The notes beneath the pieces are model-generated. The model was not told the DNA's origin. It made no database searches and was given only the letters and a program-made list of their open reading frames with translations. A stretch of 27,726 nt of DNA, taken from positions 1 to 27,726 of the forward strand of contig JBGPHT010000099.1 of assembly GCA_041484525.1 (NCBI GenBank), in the 5' to 3' direction. Positions 16,023 to 25,028 of the stretch are shown here, piece by piece. The translations under genes were made by a program, and so were the position numbers. Source of the stretch: JBGPHT01 sp041484525 (lineage in GTDB: Bacteria; Acidobacteriota; Terriglobia; Bryobacterales; Bryobacteraceae). Each line of letters opens with the position of its first letter. The first letter of the stretch is position 1.

Positions 16023-18722
16023 ATGACTCCCGAACGTTGGCGACAGATAGACGCGTTAGTTCAGGCGGTGCGGGGGCGCACGTCCGCACAACGCGAAGCC
16101 CTGCTTGCCGCCGTCGATCCTGAGTTGCAGCGTGAGGTGGAGGCGCTGCTGGCGCAAGAGACCGCCACGGATTCCGCTCTGACTCGGGCCGGTGTGGGCT
16201 CGCAGCTTGGTCCCCACAAGCTCGAAGCCTCCATCGGCAAGGGCGGCATGGGCGAAGTATTCCGTGCCGTGGATACGCGTCTCGGGCGCAAGGTCGCGAT
16301 CAAGATTTCCAGCCGGCAGTTCGACGAACGCTTTGAGCGCGAGGCACGTGCGATCTCGGCGCTCAATTATCCGCACATTTGCACTCTGTATGACGTCGGC
16401 CCCAATTACCTGGTAATGGAGCTGCTGGAGGGCGAGACCCTTGCCGCGCGCCTCAAGAAAGGCAAGCTGTCGATCGCGGATACGCTGCGCTACGGATCGC
16501 AAATCGCCGATGCTCTGGCCGAGGCGCACGCCCACGGGATCACGCACAGGGATCTGAAACCCGGCAACATCATGCTCGCCAAATCCGGTGTGAAAGTGCT
16601 GGATTTCGGTTTAGCGAAACTGCAAACCCAACCCGGCGAAACGATTACGGCGACCAACGTCGTCATGGGCACGCCCGCCTATATGGCTCCAGAGCAGCTT
16701 GAAGGTAAGGAAGCCGGCCCGTGGACGGACATCTACGCCTTGGGACTGGTGCTGCACGAAATGGCGGCCGGCAAGCGCCCGCAGCGGGATCAGCCGGCGC
16801 CGCTTGACGCCTTGCCGCCGCAATTCGCCCAGGTGATCGAACGTTGCCTGGCCCACGACCCCGATGACCGGTGGCAGTCCGCCCGCGATCTGAAGGCTGC
16901 GCTCGAATTGATTGCGGTGACATCGCCCCAAGGCAGCGCACCGCCAAAGACCGGCAGGCAGCGATGGCTGATCCCAGGGTTGGTGGCAGCGGCTCTGCTG
17001 GCGGCCGTGGCCGCTGGTTATTGGCTGCGGCAGCCGCCCGCGGAGAAGCCCTTCAGGTTTTCCATGCTTCCGCCCGAAGGGACCTCTTTTCTCCACGTCT
17101 CTCAAGGTGGCGCGCCTGCGCTCTCGCCGGATGGACTGAGAATCGCCTTTGTCGCGCAAGGATCCAGCGGCCGTTTGCTTTGGGTGCGCTCGCTCGACGG
17201 GTTCAGCGCACGCTCGCTGGCGGGAACCGAGGGAGCTACGAGTCCCTTCTGGTCGCCAGACGGCCACTGGATCGGGTTCTTTGCCCAAGGAAATCTGAAA
17301 AAGGTGGACCCGGAAGGCGGCGAGGCGCAATTCCTCGCCTCAGGTGCGCCCTCGGCGAGCCTCAGCGGAAGCTGGAATGCGGAAGATAAGATTCTGTACT
17401 ACCCCAACGACATCCAGATCGGCGCTGTGCTGAAGTTGATGAATGGCTCCGGCGGGCAGCCGGTGCAGGCCACGTTCAGGAATAACGAACTCCTGGATGA
17501 AAACCACTACTTCCCCAGCTTTTTGCCGGACGGACGCCAGTATCTCTTCGAGGTGCGTGGGGGCCCGGAGTTAGATCTGAGCCTATGGCTGGGGGCTATG
17601 GGATCCAACGACCGTCGCCTCCTATTGAAGGGCACGTCGAATGCCCAATACGCTCCGCCTCGATTGGGGGCACCCGGCTACCTGGTGTTTGCCCGGAACG
17701 GCGGCCTGATGGCTCAGCCATTTGATGCCGCTCAAGGCGCGCTCTTCGGGACCGCCGTGATGGTGGCCGAACACGTAGCGGTCACCGCCGTGGGCAACAT
17801 GGCGGATTTCGCTGTTTCGCACGCGGGCGTTTTGGCGTATCGGACTGCCGATCCGGCGCCTCACGAAATGATTTGGTACGACCGCTCGGGCAAGGTAGCG
17901 GGCACCATCGGCGATCGCCCCGGTAATCCGAGGAACAACATCCGAATCTCGCCGGATGGGAAGGCCATCGCGTTCACACGGCAGGCCGGCGAGACCCAGG
18001 AAGTTTGGATCCACGATCTGGTTCGCGGGGTCTCCTCCCGCCTCACTTTGAATGGCGGGCGTTCGCCGGTTTGGTCGCCGGATAGTTCCCAGATTGCCTT
18101 CGTGCGGGGGGATGCCATTTATCGGATGCCCGTGACCGGTGGCGCCGAGACCGTGGTTTGGCACGGTGTGCGGCTTATTTCGGCGAACGATTGGTCGGGT
18201 GACGGAAAATACCTCCTGTTTACACGCTGGGATGAAAAGGGTGTTCGCCAGACGTGGCTGCTCTCCGATCCGTTGGCTGGCGATTCAAAGAACGAGCCGG
18301 TTCCGCTTGCGAACGGAATCCACTCCGAGTTCGCTCCGGCCACGGGGGCGCCCCGATGGGTGTCTTACGATCGCGCCCAGGTAAGTGTCCGTGGCATGCC
18401 GGGCGACGTTTCGGGCCCTTGGCAGGTCTCCACCGACGGTGGAAATGGGACGCGTTTTCGCAGAGATGGACGCCAAATGTACTTCACGAGCGGCCAGTCG
18501 CTTATGGCGGTGGATGTAGACCCGGGTCCCACTTTTCGCCCCGGCGCGCCATACGTGCTGTTTCCGCTTCCGCGTGCCATTCAGGCCGGCCAAGGGCAGT
18601 ACGCCCAGGGATATGACGTCAACGCCGACGGCTCGAAGTTTCTCGCCACTTTTCCGGCGCCGGAAACCCCCGCCGCGACTATTACCGTACTGAAGAACTG
18701 GCAAGCCGCCTTGGGCAAATGA
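16023..18722 (+). CDS. Membrane Ser/Thr protein kinase with PD40/TolB-like beta-propeller
   Basis: An 899-residue protein from ATG 16023 (Shine-Dalgarno weak). Residues 1-60 are an alpha-helical leader (MTPERWRQIDALVQAV) common to acidobacterial kinases. The kinase domain spans about 63-300: GKGGMGEV (72-79), Lys94 in VAIK, HRDLKPGN (Asp177), DFG (194-196), APE (222-224). All are present, so it should be active. A membrane helix lies at about 314-334. Residues 345-899 are propeller repeats of PD40 type (LSPDGLRIAFVAQGSSGRLLWVRSL, ISPDGKAIAFTRQAGETQEVWIHDL, WSPDSSQIAFVRGDAIY), placed outside the cytoplasmic membrane. The likely role is a receptor kinase whose propeller senses an envelope ligand or partner. 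Neighbouring genes give no obvious substrate. It differs from the TPR-kinase upstream in sensor type. Confidence 0.93.
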   Translation: MTPERWRQIDALVQAVRGRTSAQREALLAAVDPELQREVEALLAQETATDSALTRAGVGSQLGPHKLEASIGKGGMGEVFRAVDTRLGRKVAIKISSRQFDERFEREARAISALNYPHICTLYDVGPNYLVMELLEGETLAARLKKGKLSIADTLRYGSQIADALAEAHAHGITHRDLKPGNIMLAKSGVKVLDFGLAKLQTQPGETITATNVVMGTPAYMAPEQLEGKEAGPWTDIYALGLVLHEMAAGKRPQRDQPAPLDALPPQFAQVIERCLAHDPDDRWQSARDLKAALELIAVTSPQGSAPPKTGRQRWLIPGLVAAALLAAVAAGYWLRQPPAEKPFRFSMLPPEGTSFLHVSQGGAPALSPDGLRIAFVAQGSSGRLLWVRSLDGFSARSLAGTEGATSPFWSPDGHWIGFFAQGNLKKVDPEGGEAQFLASGAPSASLSGSWNAEDKILYYPNDIQIGAVLKLMNGSGGQPVQATFRNNELLDENHYFPSFLPDGRQYLFEVRGGPELDLSLWLGAMGSNDRRLLLKGTSNAQYAPPRLGAPGYLVFARNGGLMAQPFDAAQGALFGTAVMVAEHVAVTAVGNMADFAVSHAGVLAYRTADPAPHEMIWYDRSGKVAGTIGDRPGNPRNNIRISPDGKAIAFTRQAGETQEVWIHDLVRGVSSRLTLNGGRSPVWSPDSSQIAFVRGDAIYRMPVTGGAETVVWHGVRLISANDWSGDGKYLLFTRWDEKGVRQTWLLSDPLAGDSKNEPVPLANGIHSEFAPATGAPRWVSYDRAQVSVRGMPGDVSGPWQVSTDGGNGTRFRRDGRQMYFTSGQSLMAVDVDPGPTFRPGAPYVLFPLPRAIQAGQGQYAQGYDVNADGSKFLATFPAPETPAATITVLKNWQAALGK

Positions 18723-18789
18723 ATATACGACGCTCAAGTCAAATCGATCGGTGCGAACAGCAGAGGCCAACACCGCTTGCCGTCGGCAG

Positions 18790-20082
18790 TCACGGCACCG
18801 AGATTCGGAGCGGAGCGAAAGCGCGCGTACCCAGCGACACCATCACTTCGTGACGGCCGGGCCCAATCTCCGGAGGCAGGCGGAAGTTGAATTCCCACCG
18901 CTGCGTCGTCGGGTCCGCGCAGAACGAATCCGTCTCCAGCACGTCGCGGCCGTCCACCGTCGCACGGAATTCGTCGGCGTGCGAGACCTCCGTCATCGTC
19001 ACCTTCACCGAACCCGTCACGATCGTCGTCCCCGAGCACAAATTGATCCCGTCCGTCACCGTATTGATGCGCGGCACCGATGGCCCTTGCGGCATGATCC
19101 GCACCCATCCCGGTGCGCAGACCGGCTGCCCCAGCCATTCCAGTTCCACCGCCACCAGCCCCGTGCGCAGGCCCACTGGAAGCGTGCAATTCACCTGGCA
19201 CACGCCGTCCTTTTCGGGCGCGCCGATGTACGTCAACCGGCACGCGCGCCCGTCGGCCAACACCGTCATGTGGTTCAGATCGCACTCGTCGGGCAGCGCT
19301 TCGATCCACACCGAGAGCGCCGCCAGCGGCCCCGCGTTCGGCGCCACGGCCTCGCCCGTCAGAGCGTTGCTGATGTTCCGGATCTTCGCCGCGCTCCGGA
19401 TGCGCCGCCCGGCGAGCGAGTCCGTCCATCCCGCCGGACGCTTGCGGCACGTGATCCACATGTACTGCGTCCAGATATTCTCGAGCGACAGAAGCTGCAG
19501 GTCTTGCTCGCGCGCAAAGCGCGTCGCCTCGTCGGGCGCGATGCGCACGCCGCTCCACGTGTCGTACTGTTTGGCGTGCGGCGGCAGGCCGTTCATCTGG
19601 CAGTGCAGAATGCCGCCCGTTTTCAGCACCCGCCGCGCCTCGCGCAGATAGCTGAACACCACCTCGCGGCTCGGAATGTGCTGGAACACCGCGTAGGAAT
19701 AAACGAAGTCGAACATCTCATCGGGGAACATCGAGAGGTCCGACCCCGAGGTCACCTGCGGGTGCGCGTTGGGCGTATTCCGCAGCCGCTCGCGCGCCAG
19801 CTTGATCATCTCGTCGGCCACGTCCACGCCGTGGATCTCGCGGAAGTGCACGCTCAGCGGCCGCATCAGCCGCCCCGGCCCGCAGCCGATCTCGAGTGCC
19901 GCATCGCGGCCGGAAAACCGCTTCAGGTCCCAGATCAGGCCCTTCACGACGTCGGCCGCGCTCGAGAAGAACTCCTCGTCATCCTGTTCGCGCCGGCCGA
20001 ACGCCACGTAATAGTAGGCGTCCTCCCCCGCGCGCTCGTTCCAATCGGCGCGCATGCGCTCGAGTACTTTGGGATCGTCCAT
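18790..20082 (-). CDS. SAM-dependent class I methyltransferase with C-terminal beta domain
   Basis: A 430-residue protein. Residues 20-225 are a Rossmann methyltransferase: motif I LEIGCGPGRL (63-72), the acidic end of strand 2 in GVDVADEM (Asp87), SMFPDEMFDFVYSYAVFQHI as motif II and VLKTGGILHCQMNG as the post-motif. Residues about 250-430 are beta-rich, like one or two Ig-type or carbohydrate-binding sandwiches (VWIEALP..., GRHEVMVSLGTRAFAPLRI). A small-molecule or glycan substrate is plausible: the gene is head-to-head, 25 bp apart, with a Wzt-like glycan-binding protein, and fusions of methyltransferase and sugar-binding parts are known from O-antigen export loci. ATG 20082-20080 is the start. 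The exact substrate is unknown. Confidence 0.85.
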   Translation of the reverse strand: MDDPKVLERMRADWNERAGEDAYYYVAFGRREQDDEEFFSSAADVVKGLIWDLKRFSGRDAALEIGCGPGRLMRPLSVHFREIHGVDVADEMIKLARERLRNTPNAHPQVTSGSDLSMFPDEMFDFVYSYAVFQHIPSREVVFSYLREARRVLKTGGILHCQMNGLPPHAKQYDTWSGVRIAPDEATRFAREQDLQLLSLENIWTQYMWITCRKRPAGWTDSLAGRRIRSAAKIRNISNALTGEAVAPNAGPLAALSVWIEALPDECDLNHMTVLADGRACRLTYIGAPEKDGVCQVNCTLPVGLRTGLVAVELEWLGQPVCAPGWVRIMPQGPSVPRINTVTDGINLCSGTTIVTGSVKVTMTEVSHADEFRATVDGRDVLETDSFCADPTTQRWEFNFRLPPEIGPGRHEVMVSLGTRAFAPLRISVP

Positions 20083-20107
20083 CTGGCAGTTGTTATTCTA
20101 ACTTCTT

Positions 20108-21064
20108 ATGGCGATTGCATTCCGTCGCGTGACCGCTCCGCCGCTGCGCGAGTTCGACGCCGCCGCGCCGGATGGCGTCGTCATCGGCATCATCGGCGAG
20201 AACGGATCGGGCGGCGCGCACCTGCTGCGTCTTGCCGCCGGCCTCGAACAGCCCGAGCTCGGGTCCGTCGAACGCCCCGGCGGCGCCCGCCTGCTCGGCC
20301 CCGACGACCAGTTGAACCTCGCGCCCATTCCCGTCCTCCTCATCGACCAGACCTTCGCCCGCCAGGACGCCATGGTCCGCGAGCGCGCCGTCATCGCGCT
20401 CGATCGCCTCCGCCGCGCCGGCACTACGACGCTGCTGGTCTCGCACGAGGAGGAACTGCTCCGCCGCCTGGCCGACGAAATCTGGTGGGTGCATGCCGGC
20501 CGCCTCGCCGGCCGCGGACATCCCGACGAGATGCTCGCCGCCTACCGCCGCAACGTTGCCGAGCGCGTCCGCACCTGGGGTGAAACCGTCAGCTCCCCGC
20601 TGGCTCCGCGGGTCCGCCGCGGCGATGGCCGCGCCGAGATCCTGCGCGTCGAAACCATCGGCGACAATGGCCGTCCCACGATGGTCTGGCGCTCGGGCGA
20701 ACTGGCGCTGGCGCGCGTGTGCGTGCGCTTCCGCGATGCCGTTCAGGACCCCGTGATCGGCATGATGATCCGCACCCGCATCGGGCTCAACGTTTACGGG
20801 ACCAATACGGAGCTCGAAAAGCTGAAGCTCGGCCCATGCGCCGCGGGCGAGACGCTGGAAGTTTCGTTCGCCTTTCGATGCGAGCTCTGCCCGCAGGAGT
20901 ACACCCTGACGGTCGCCTCCCACGACCCCGACGGCGTCTGGCACGACTGGCTGGAAGACGCCGTGGCTTTCGCCGTGAGCGACGGCAGATACACGGCAGG
21001 TGTGGCGAACCTGCGGGCGACCGCGAGTGTGACGAAGATCCCCGCCACGGAGCCGCGACCGTGA
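20108..21064 (+). CDS. Wzt-like protein: degenerate ABC ATPase fused to carbohydrate-binding domain
   Basis: A 318-residue protein. Residues 1-155 look like an ABC ATPase stripped of its core. The P-loop reads GENGSGGA (30-37), with Gly instead of the essential Lys and Ala instead of Ser/Thr. The Walker B-like VLLIDQ (76-81) has Gln in place of the catalytic Glu. The H-loop His113 (LLVSHEEELL) is kept. Only about 40 residues separate the A and B motifs, so the helical subdomain with Q-loop and LSGGQ signature is missing. ATP hydrolysis is therefore very unlikely. Residues about 175-310 match the Wzt C-terminal fold (VCVRFRDAVQDPVIGMMIRTRIGLNVYGTNTE), which binds O-antigen glycans in true Wzt proteins. 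No Wzm permease is nearby. A glycan-binding or regulatory role is inferred. Confidence 0.8.
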   Translation: MAIAFRRVTAPPLREFDAAAPDGVVIGIIGENGSGGAHLLRLAAGLEQPELGSVERPGGARLLGPDDQLNLAPIPVLLIDQTFARQDAMVRERAVIALDRLRRAGTTTLLVSHEEELLRRLADEIWWVHAGRLAGRGHPDEMLAAYRRNVAERVRTWGETVSSPLAPRVRRGDGRAEILRVETIGDNGRPTMVWRSGELALARVCVRFRDAVQDPVIGMMIRTRIGLNVYGTNTELEKLKLGPCAAGETLEVSFAFRCELCPQEYTLTVASHDPDGVWHDWLEDAVAFAVSDGRYTAGVANLRATASVTKIPATEPRP

Positions 21065-21252
21065 AACTGATCCTCGCGCCGGCACCCGGCACGGGCCTCG
21101 CAGCCGCCCCGCGCGGAAGCCTTAAAGGGTAGCAAATATCCAGCCGCCCTCGTGTCTCGTGACCGTCCGCGCGAGGCGAGGTCTGCCGATGGCTCCTAAA
21201 GACTCTCTATAGGAAAATCGCCTTGCGCCATCACGGATTATGACAATCAGCT
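21065..21252. other. Intergenic stretch without recognisable gene
   Basis: After the Wzt-like stop this stretch, together with 21397-21590, frames a dead PadR gene. No convincing open frame is present. The DNA becomes noticeably AT-richer from about 21400 to 21590, unlike the flanking genes. Confidence 0.5.
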
Positions 21253-21396
21253 ATGGATATTCTGTAGGGAACCCTGGATCGTCTCATTCTGCGCGCGCTC
21301 GAGCTCGCCCCCATGCACGGCGCCGCCGCCCGAATCGAACAGGTGACCCGCGGCGCGTTCGCGGTCGAACCGGGATCGCTGTGTCCAGCTTTGCGA
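21253..21396 (+). pseudogene. PadR-family regulator pseudogene (nonsense codon 5, 3' truncated)
   Basis: From ATG 21253 the frame reads MDIL-stop-GTLDRLILRALELAPMHG, then AARIEQVTRGAFAVEPGSLCPAL. This is the N-terminal winged helix of the PadR subfamily that normally begins 'MDLLQGTLDLLIL...PMHG...GSLYPAL'. Codon 5 is TAG (21265-21267), one transition from the expected CAG. After PALR the similarity stops and the expected 'HRLE..GWI' wing and C-terminal helix are absent. Such PadR genes usually precede acidobacterial MacB-like permeases, and none remains here. About 48 codons survive. Confidence 0.8.
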
Positions 21397-21590
21397 ACAC
21401 GGTATCGGCCATCTATGAAATGGGATTCTTTATCGATATCTTACTGAGACGTTGCGTGAAGTGGAGGTTGAGTCGCGCATGCGTCCGCCTCACGGATTGA
21501 CAGTGAACGGCTTAGCCAGCTCATTCTTCCGCCAGAAATATTAGTAATAGTTAGGGAAATACCGGCAAATACTTGGAGTAAAGTAGGGTC

Positions 21591-24500
21591 ATGGCGACAG
21601 TCAGGCGCAAGGCAAAGAAACCGCAAGGTTCACTGGATCCAAAACCGGAGGAGCCGCCTTCCGGACAGGGCGGCCCGGAGTTCCCCGTTGTGGGCATCGG
21701 CGCGTCGGCCGGGGGGCTGGCGGCGTTTGAAGCCTTCTTCTCCGGCATGCCGGCGGACTCCGATCCCGGCATGGCTTTTATCCTGGTGCAGCATCTGGCC
21801 CCGGACCATAAGAGCATCCTCACCGACCTCATCCGGCGCTATACCCGCATGCAGGTCTTCGAGGTCGAGGACGGGATGGCGGTCGCGCCTAACTGCGCCT
21901 ACATCATTCCGCCCAATCGCGACATGGCTTTTCTGGACGGCAGGCTCCAACTGCTGGAACCCTTAGCCCCCCGCGGGCGGCGCCTGCCGATTGACTTCTT
22001 CTTCCGCTCCCTGGCCCGGGACCAGCACGAGCGCGCCATCTGCATCGTGCTGTCGGGCACCGGCAGCGACGGCACGCTGGGCGTGCGGGCCGTCAAGGAA
22101 GAGGGCGGCATGGTCATGGTCCAGAACCCCGCCTCCACCGAGTACGACGGCATGCCGCGCAGCGCCATCGCCACCGGCCTGGTGGACTATGAGATCCCAC
22201 CGGCTGAGATGCCCGCCCAGCTCATCGCCTATGCGGCCCATGCCTTCGGCCAGCCCCACCAGCCCGCTACCGCCCCGGCGGCCAAGGCCGATAACGCGGC
22301 GAGGAAGGTCATCATGCTACTGCGCACCCAGACCGGCCACGACTTTTCCCAGTACAAGCCGAACACCATCCATCGCCGCATCAAGCGGCGCATGTCCGTC
22401 CACCAGATCGACTCGATGGAGGGGTATGTCAAGTATGCACAACGGACGCCGACGGAGGTGGACGCGCTGTTTTGCGACCTGCTGATCGGCGTAACCAGTT
22501 TCTTCCGCGATCCGGCGGCCTTTGAGGCGCTCGCGGAACAGGTCATCCCGAAGCTCCTTGCCGGCAAGCCCGCGGGCGCCGTGGTTCGCGTCTGGGTGCC
22601 GGGTTGCTCCACCGGCGAGGAAGCCTATTCCATCGCCATTCTTCTGGCCGAGAGCAAGGAGGCGTTGAAGCAGAGCTTCACGGTGCAGGTCTTCGCCACC
22701 GACATTGACAGCCGGGCGATTGCCACGGCCCGCGTCGGCCTCTATCCGGCCAGCATCGCCGCCGACATCTCGCCGGAGAGGCTGGCCCGGTTTTTCTCAG
22801 CCGAGTCAGACGGCGCCGCCTATCGCATCCACAAAGACATCCGCGACATTCTGATCTTTTCCGAGCAGGACATGATCAAAGACCCGCCGTTCTCCAAACT
22901 CGACCTGGTCAGTTGCCGCAACGTCCTGATCTATATGGGCGGGGAGTTGCAGAAGAATCTCATTCCCCTGTTCCACTACGCTCTGAACCCGGGCGGTTTT
23001 CTCTTCCTGGGCACCTCCGAGACGGTGGGCGCGTTTGACGATCTTTTTACCCCGCTGGGCCACAAAATGAAGCTGTATCAGCGCAATGAGGATCCTGGCA
23101 GCGCACAGCGCGTGGCCATAGGCCAGTTTCTGTCGCCCATGAATGCGATGGAGGTAACTCTCCCGCGGACCGGCGGAAAGATGGCCGGCACCAGAAAACT
23201 GCCGCTGCGCGAGCTGACCGAACAGGCGCTCTTGCAGCAGGTCGCCCCGGCTGGCGCGCTCGTCAACGGCCAGGGCGACATCCTCTACCTCCACGGCCGC
23301 ACCGGCCTGTACCTGGAACCGGCCCCGGGCGAGGCTGGAATCAACAACATCCTGAAGATGGCCCGCGAAGGGTTGCGGCGCGACCTGGCCACGGCCATGC
23401 ACAAAGCCTCGGGGATAAAGGAGATCGTGCGCTGTCCCGGCCTGCGCGTGAAAACCAACGGCGCCTTCACTATGGTCAACCTGACCATCCGCCCGGTGAC
23501 GATCGGCCCCGCCGCGACACCCGAGGTACCCCTGTACCTGATCATCCTGGAGGATGTGCCGCCCTTCGACCCGGAACAGGCGGAGCAAGCCGCCCTGCAT
23601 GCCGGCGCGGAAGCCGACGGCCCTGATGCCGGCGCCGACCTGCGCGTCGCGGCGCTCAAGCAGGAATTGCGGGCCAAGGAAGAGTATCTCCAGACCGCCA
23701 ATGAGGAACTGGAGACATCCAACGAAGAGCTCAAATCCTCCAATGAGGAGATGCAATCGGTCAACGAGGAATTGCAGTCCACCAACGAGGAGCTGGAGAC
23801 ATCCAAGGAAGAATTGCAGTCGGTCAACGAGGAGCTGGCCACGGTCAACGCCGAACTGCAAACCAACGTGGCGGATCTGTCGCGGGCCAACAACGACATG
23901 AACAACCTGCTGGCCGGCACGGGCATCGCCACCATCTTTGTGGATCATCAACTACGCATCCTGCGCTTCACCCCCACCGCCACCCGGATCATCAACCTGA
24001 TCCTGAGCGACCTGGGGCGGCCCGTGGCTCATATAGTCTCCAACCTGGCCGGCTACGACAGCCTGGTGACGGACGCGCAGGCCGTGCTGGACAGCCTGGT
24101 TCCCAAAGAGGTGGAAGTGCGGACCCAGGCGGGCGAGTGGTACTCGATGCGCATCCTGCCCTACCGCACGCTTTCCAACGTGATCGAGGGCGCGGTGATC
24201 ACCTTTGTCGACATCTCCGAGGTGAAGAAGGTGCAGGAAACGCTGCGGGAAACGCAGGCAATTCTGAAAGCCGCGCTGGATAATAGTCAGGTGGGCATCA
24301 CCATTGCCGATGCTCCCGGCGGCGCCCTGCGCTACGTGAACGATGCGGGACGGCTCATGCATGGCGGCGACCGCAAGGACACCCTCCACGGGGCCGGGAT
24401 CGACCGGTATGCGGCTGCCGGGCAGCTCATGGATCTGGATGGCAGGCCCCTGAAACCCGACGAAGTGCCCCTGGCCCGCGCGATTGTGTTCGGCGAAACA

Positions 24501-25028
24501 TGCAGCCGGGAATTCATCATACGGAGAGCCATCGGCGACGATCACGTCATTCTCGCCAACGCCGCGCCGATCAGGGATGACGCCGGAAAGGTTACAGCGG
24601 GGATTGCGGTCTTTATGGACATCACCGAGCGCAGGCAGGCCGAGGAGGCGTTGCGGAAAGCCAATCACGTGCTCCATCTGGCCGCGGTGGTGCGCGACTC
24701 GCACGACGCCATCACACTGCAGGATATGCGGGGCCGCATCCTGGCCTGGAATCCGGCGGCGGAGAGGATGTACGGCTGGAGTGAGGCCGAGGCGCTGGGC
24801 ATGAACATCAGAGACCGGATCACGGAACCACAGCGGGGAGAAGCGCTGGCCGTGGTCGAGCGGCTCAGCCGGTCTGAGATCCTGGAACCCTACCGCACGC
24901 AGCGGGTCGCCAAAGACGGCCGGATGGTGGAAGTGGTGTTGACCGCCACCGCCTTGACGAATGAGTCCGGCGACGTCTATGCCATTGCGACCACCGAGAG
25001 GCAGGTAAAGGCGGAAGCCCATGTCTGA
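21591..25028 (+). CDS. CheB-CheR hybrid sensor protein with coiled coil and PAS domains
   Basis: An 1145-residue soluble protein; GGAG at 21575-21578 lies 12 nt before ATG 21591. Residues 31-215 are a CheB methylesterase with Ser39 (GIGASAGG), His68 (VQHLAPDH) and Asp160 (GTGSDGTLG), but no receiver domain before it. Residues about 240-500 are a CheR methyltransferase (TSFFRDP, the SAM site VPGCSTGEEAYS, FATDID, SCRNVLIYM). Residues about 690-770 form a long heptad coiled coil of repeated SNEEL/VNEEL units. A PAS-like domain (IATIFVDHQLRILRFTPTA) follows, then two further PAS domains at about 890-1140. There is no kinase domain; the next gene, overlapping by 8 nt, supplies one. Such fusions are thought to couple reversible methylation to signalling outside classical chemotaxis. 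No MCP or CheA is in the window. Confidence 0.93.
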   Translation: MATVRRKAKKPQGSLDPKPEEPPSGQGGPEFPVVGIGASAGGLAAFEAFFSGMPADSDPGMAFILVQHLAPDHKSILTDLIRRYTRMQVFEVEDGMAVAPNCAYIIPPNRDMAFLDGRLQLLEPLAPRGRRLPIDFFFRSLARDQHERAICIVLSGTGSDGTLGVRAVKEEGGMVMVQNPASTEYDGMPRSAIATGLVDYEIPPAEMPAQLIAYAAHAFGQPHQPATAPAAKADNAARKVIMLLRTQTGHDFSQYKPNTIHRRIKRRMSVHQIDSMEGYVKYAQRTPTEVDALFCDLLIGVTSFFRDPAAFEALAEQVIPKLLAGKPAGAVVRVWVPGCSTGEEAYSIAILLAESKEALKQSFTVQVFATDIDSRAIATARVGLYPASIAADISPERLARFFSAESDGAAYRIHKDIRDILIFSEQDMIKDPPFSKLDLVSCRNVLIYMGGELQKNLIPLFHYALNPGGFLFLGTSETVGAFDDLFTPLGHKMKLYQRNEDPGSAQRVAIGQFLSPMNAMEVTLPRTGGKMAGTRKLPLRELTEQALLQQVAPAGALVNGQGDILYLHGRTGLYLEPAPGEAGINNILKMAREGLRRDLATAMHKASGIKEIVRCPGLRVKTNGAFTMVNLTIRPVTIGPAATPEVPLYLIILEDVPPFDPEQAEQAALHAGAEADGPDAGADLRVAALKQELRAKEEYLQTANEELETSNEELKSSNEEMQSVNEELQSTNEELETSKEELQSVNEELATVNAELQTNVADLSRANNDMNNLLAGTGIATIFVDHQLRILRFTPTATRIINLILSDLGRPVAHIVSNLAGYDSLVTDAQAVLDSLVPKEVEVRTQAGEWYSMRILPYRTLSNVIEGAVITFVDISEVKKVQETLRETQAILKAALDNSQVGITIADAPGGALRYVNDAGRLMHGGDRKDTLHGAGIDRYAAAGQLMDLDGRPLKPDEVPLARAIVFGETCSREFIIRRAIGDDHVILANAAPIRDDAGKVTAGIAVFMDITERRQAEEALRKANHVLHLAAVVRDSHDAITLQDMRGRILAWNPAAERMYGWSEAEALGMNIRDRITEPQRGEALAVVERLSRSEILEPYRTQRVAKDGRMVEVVLTATALTNESGDVYAIATTERQVKAEAHV

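Noticed and set aside
18751..20583. 610-codon plus-strand open frame over the methyltransferase
   Set aside because: Very Arg/His/Pro-rich; the methyltransferase on the minus strand has SAM motifs in order.
21497..21502. TTGACA as -35 box for the CheB-CheR operon
   Set aside because: No acceptable -10 box at 16-18 bp spacing; the box also lies about 90 bp before the start with nothing else supporting it.
22806..25022. Minus-strand open frames opposite the CheB-CheR gene
   Set aside because: They mirror the coding strand's codon bias, and the plus strand carries every CheB, CheR and PAS motif.
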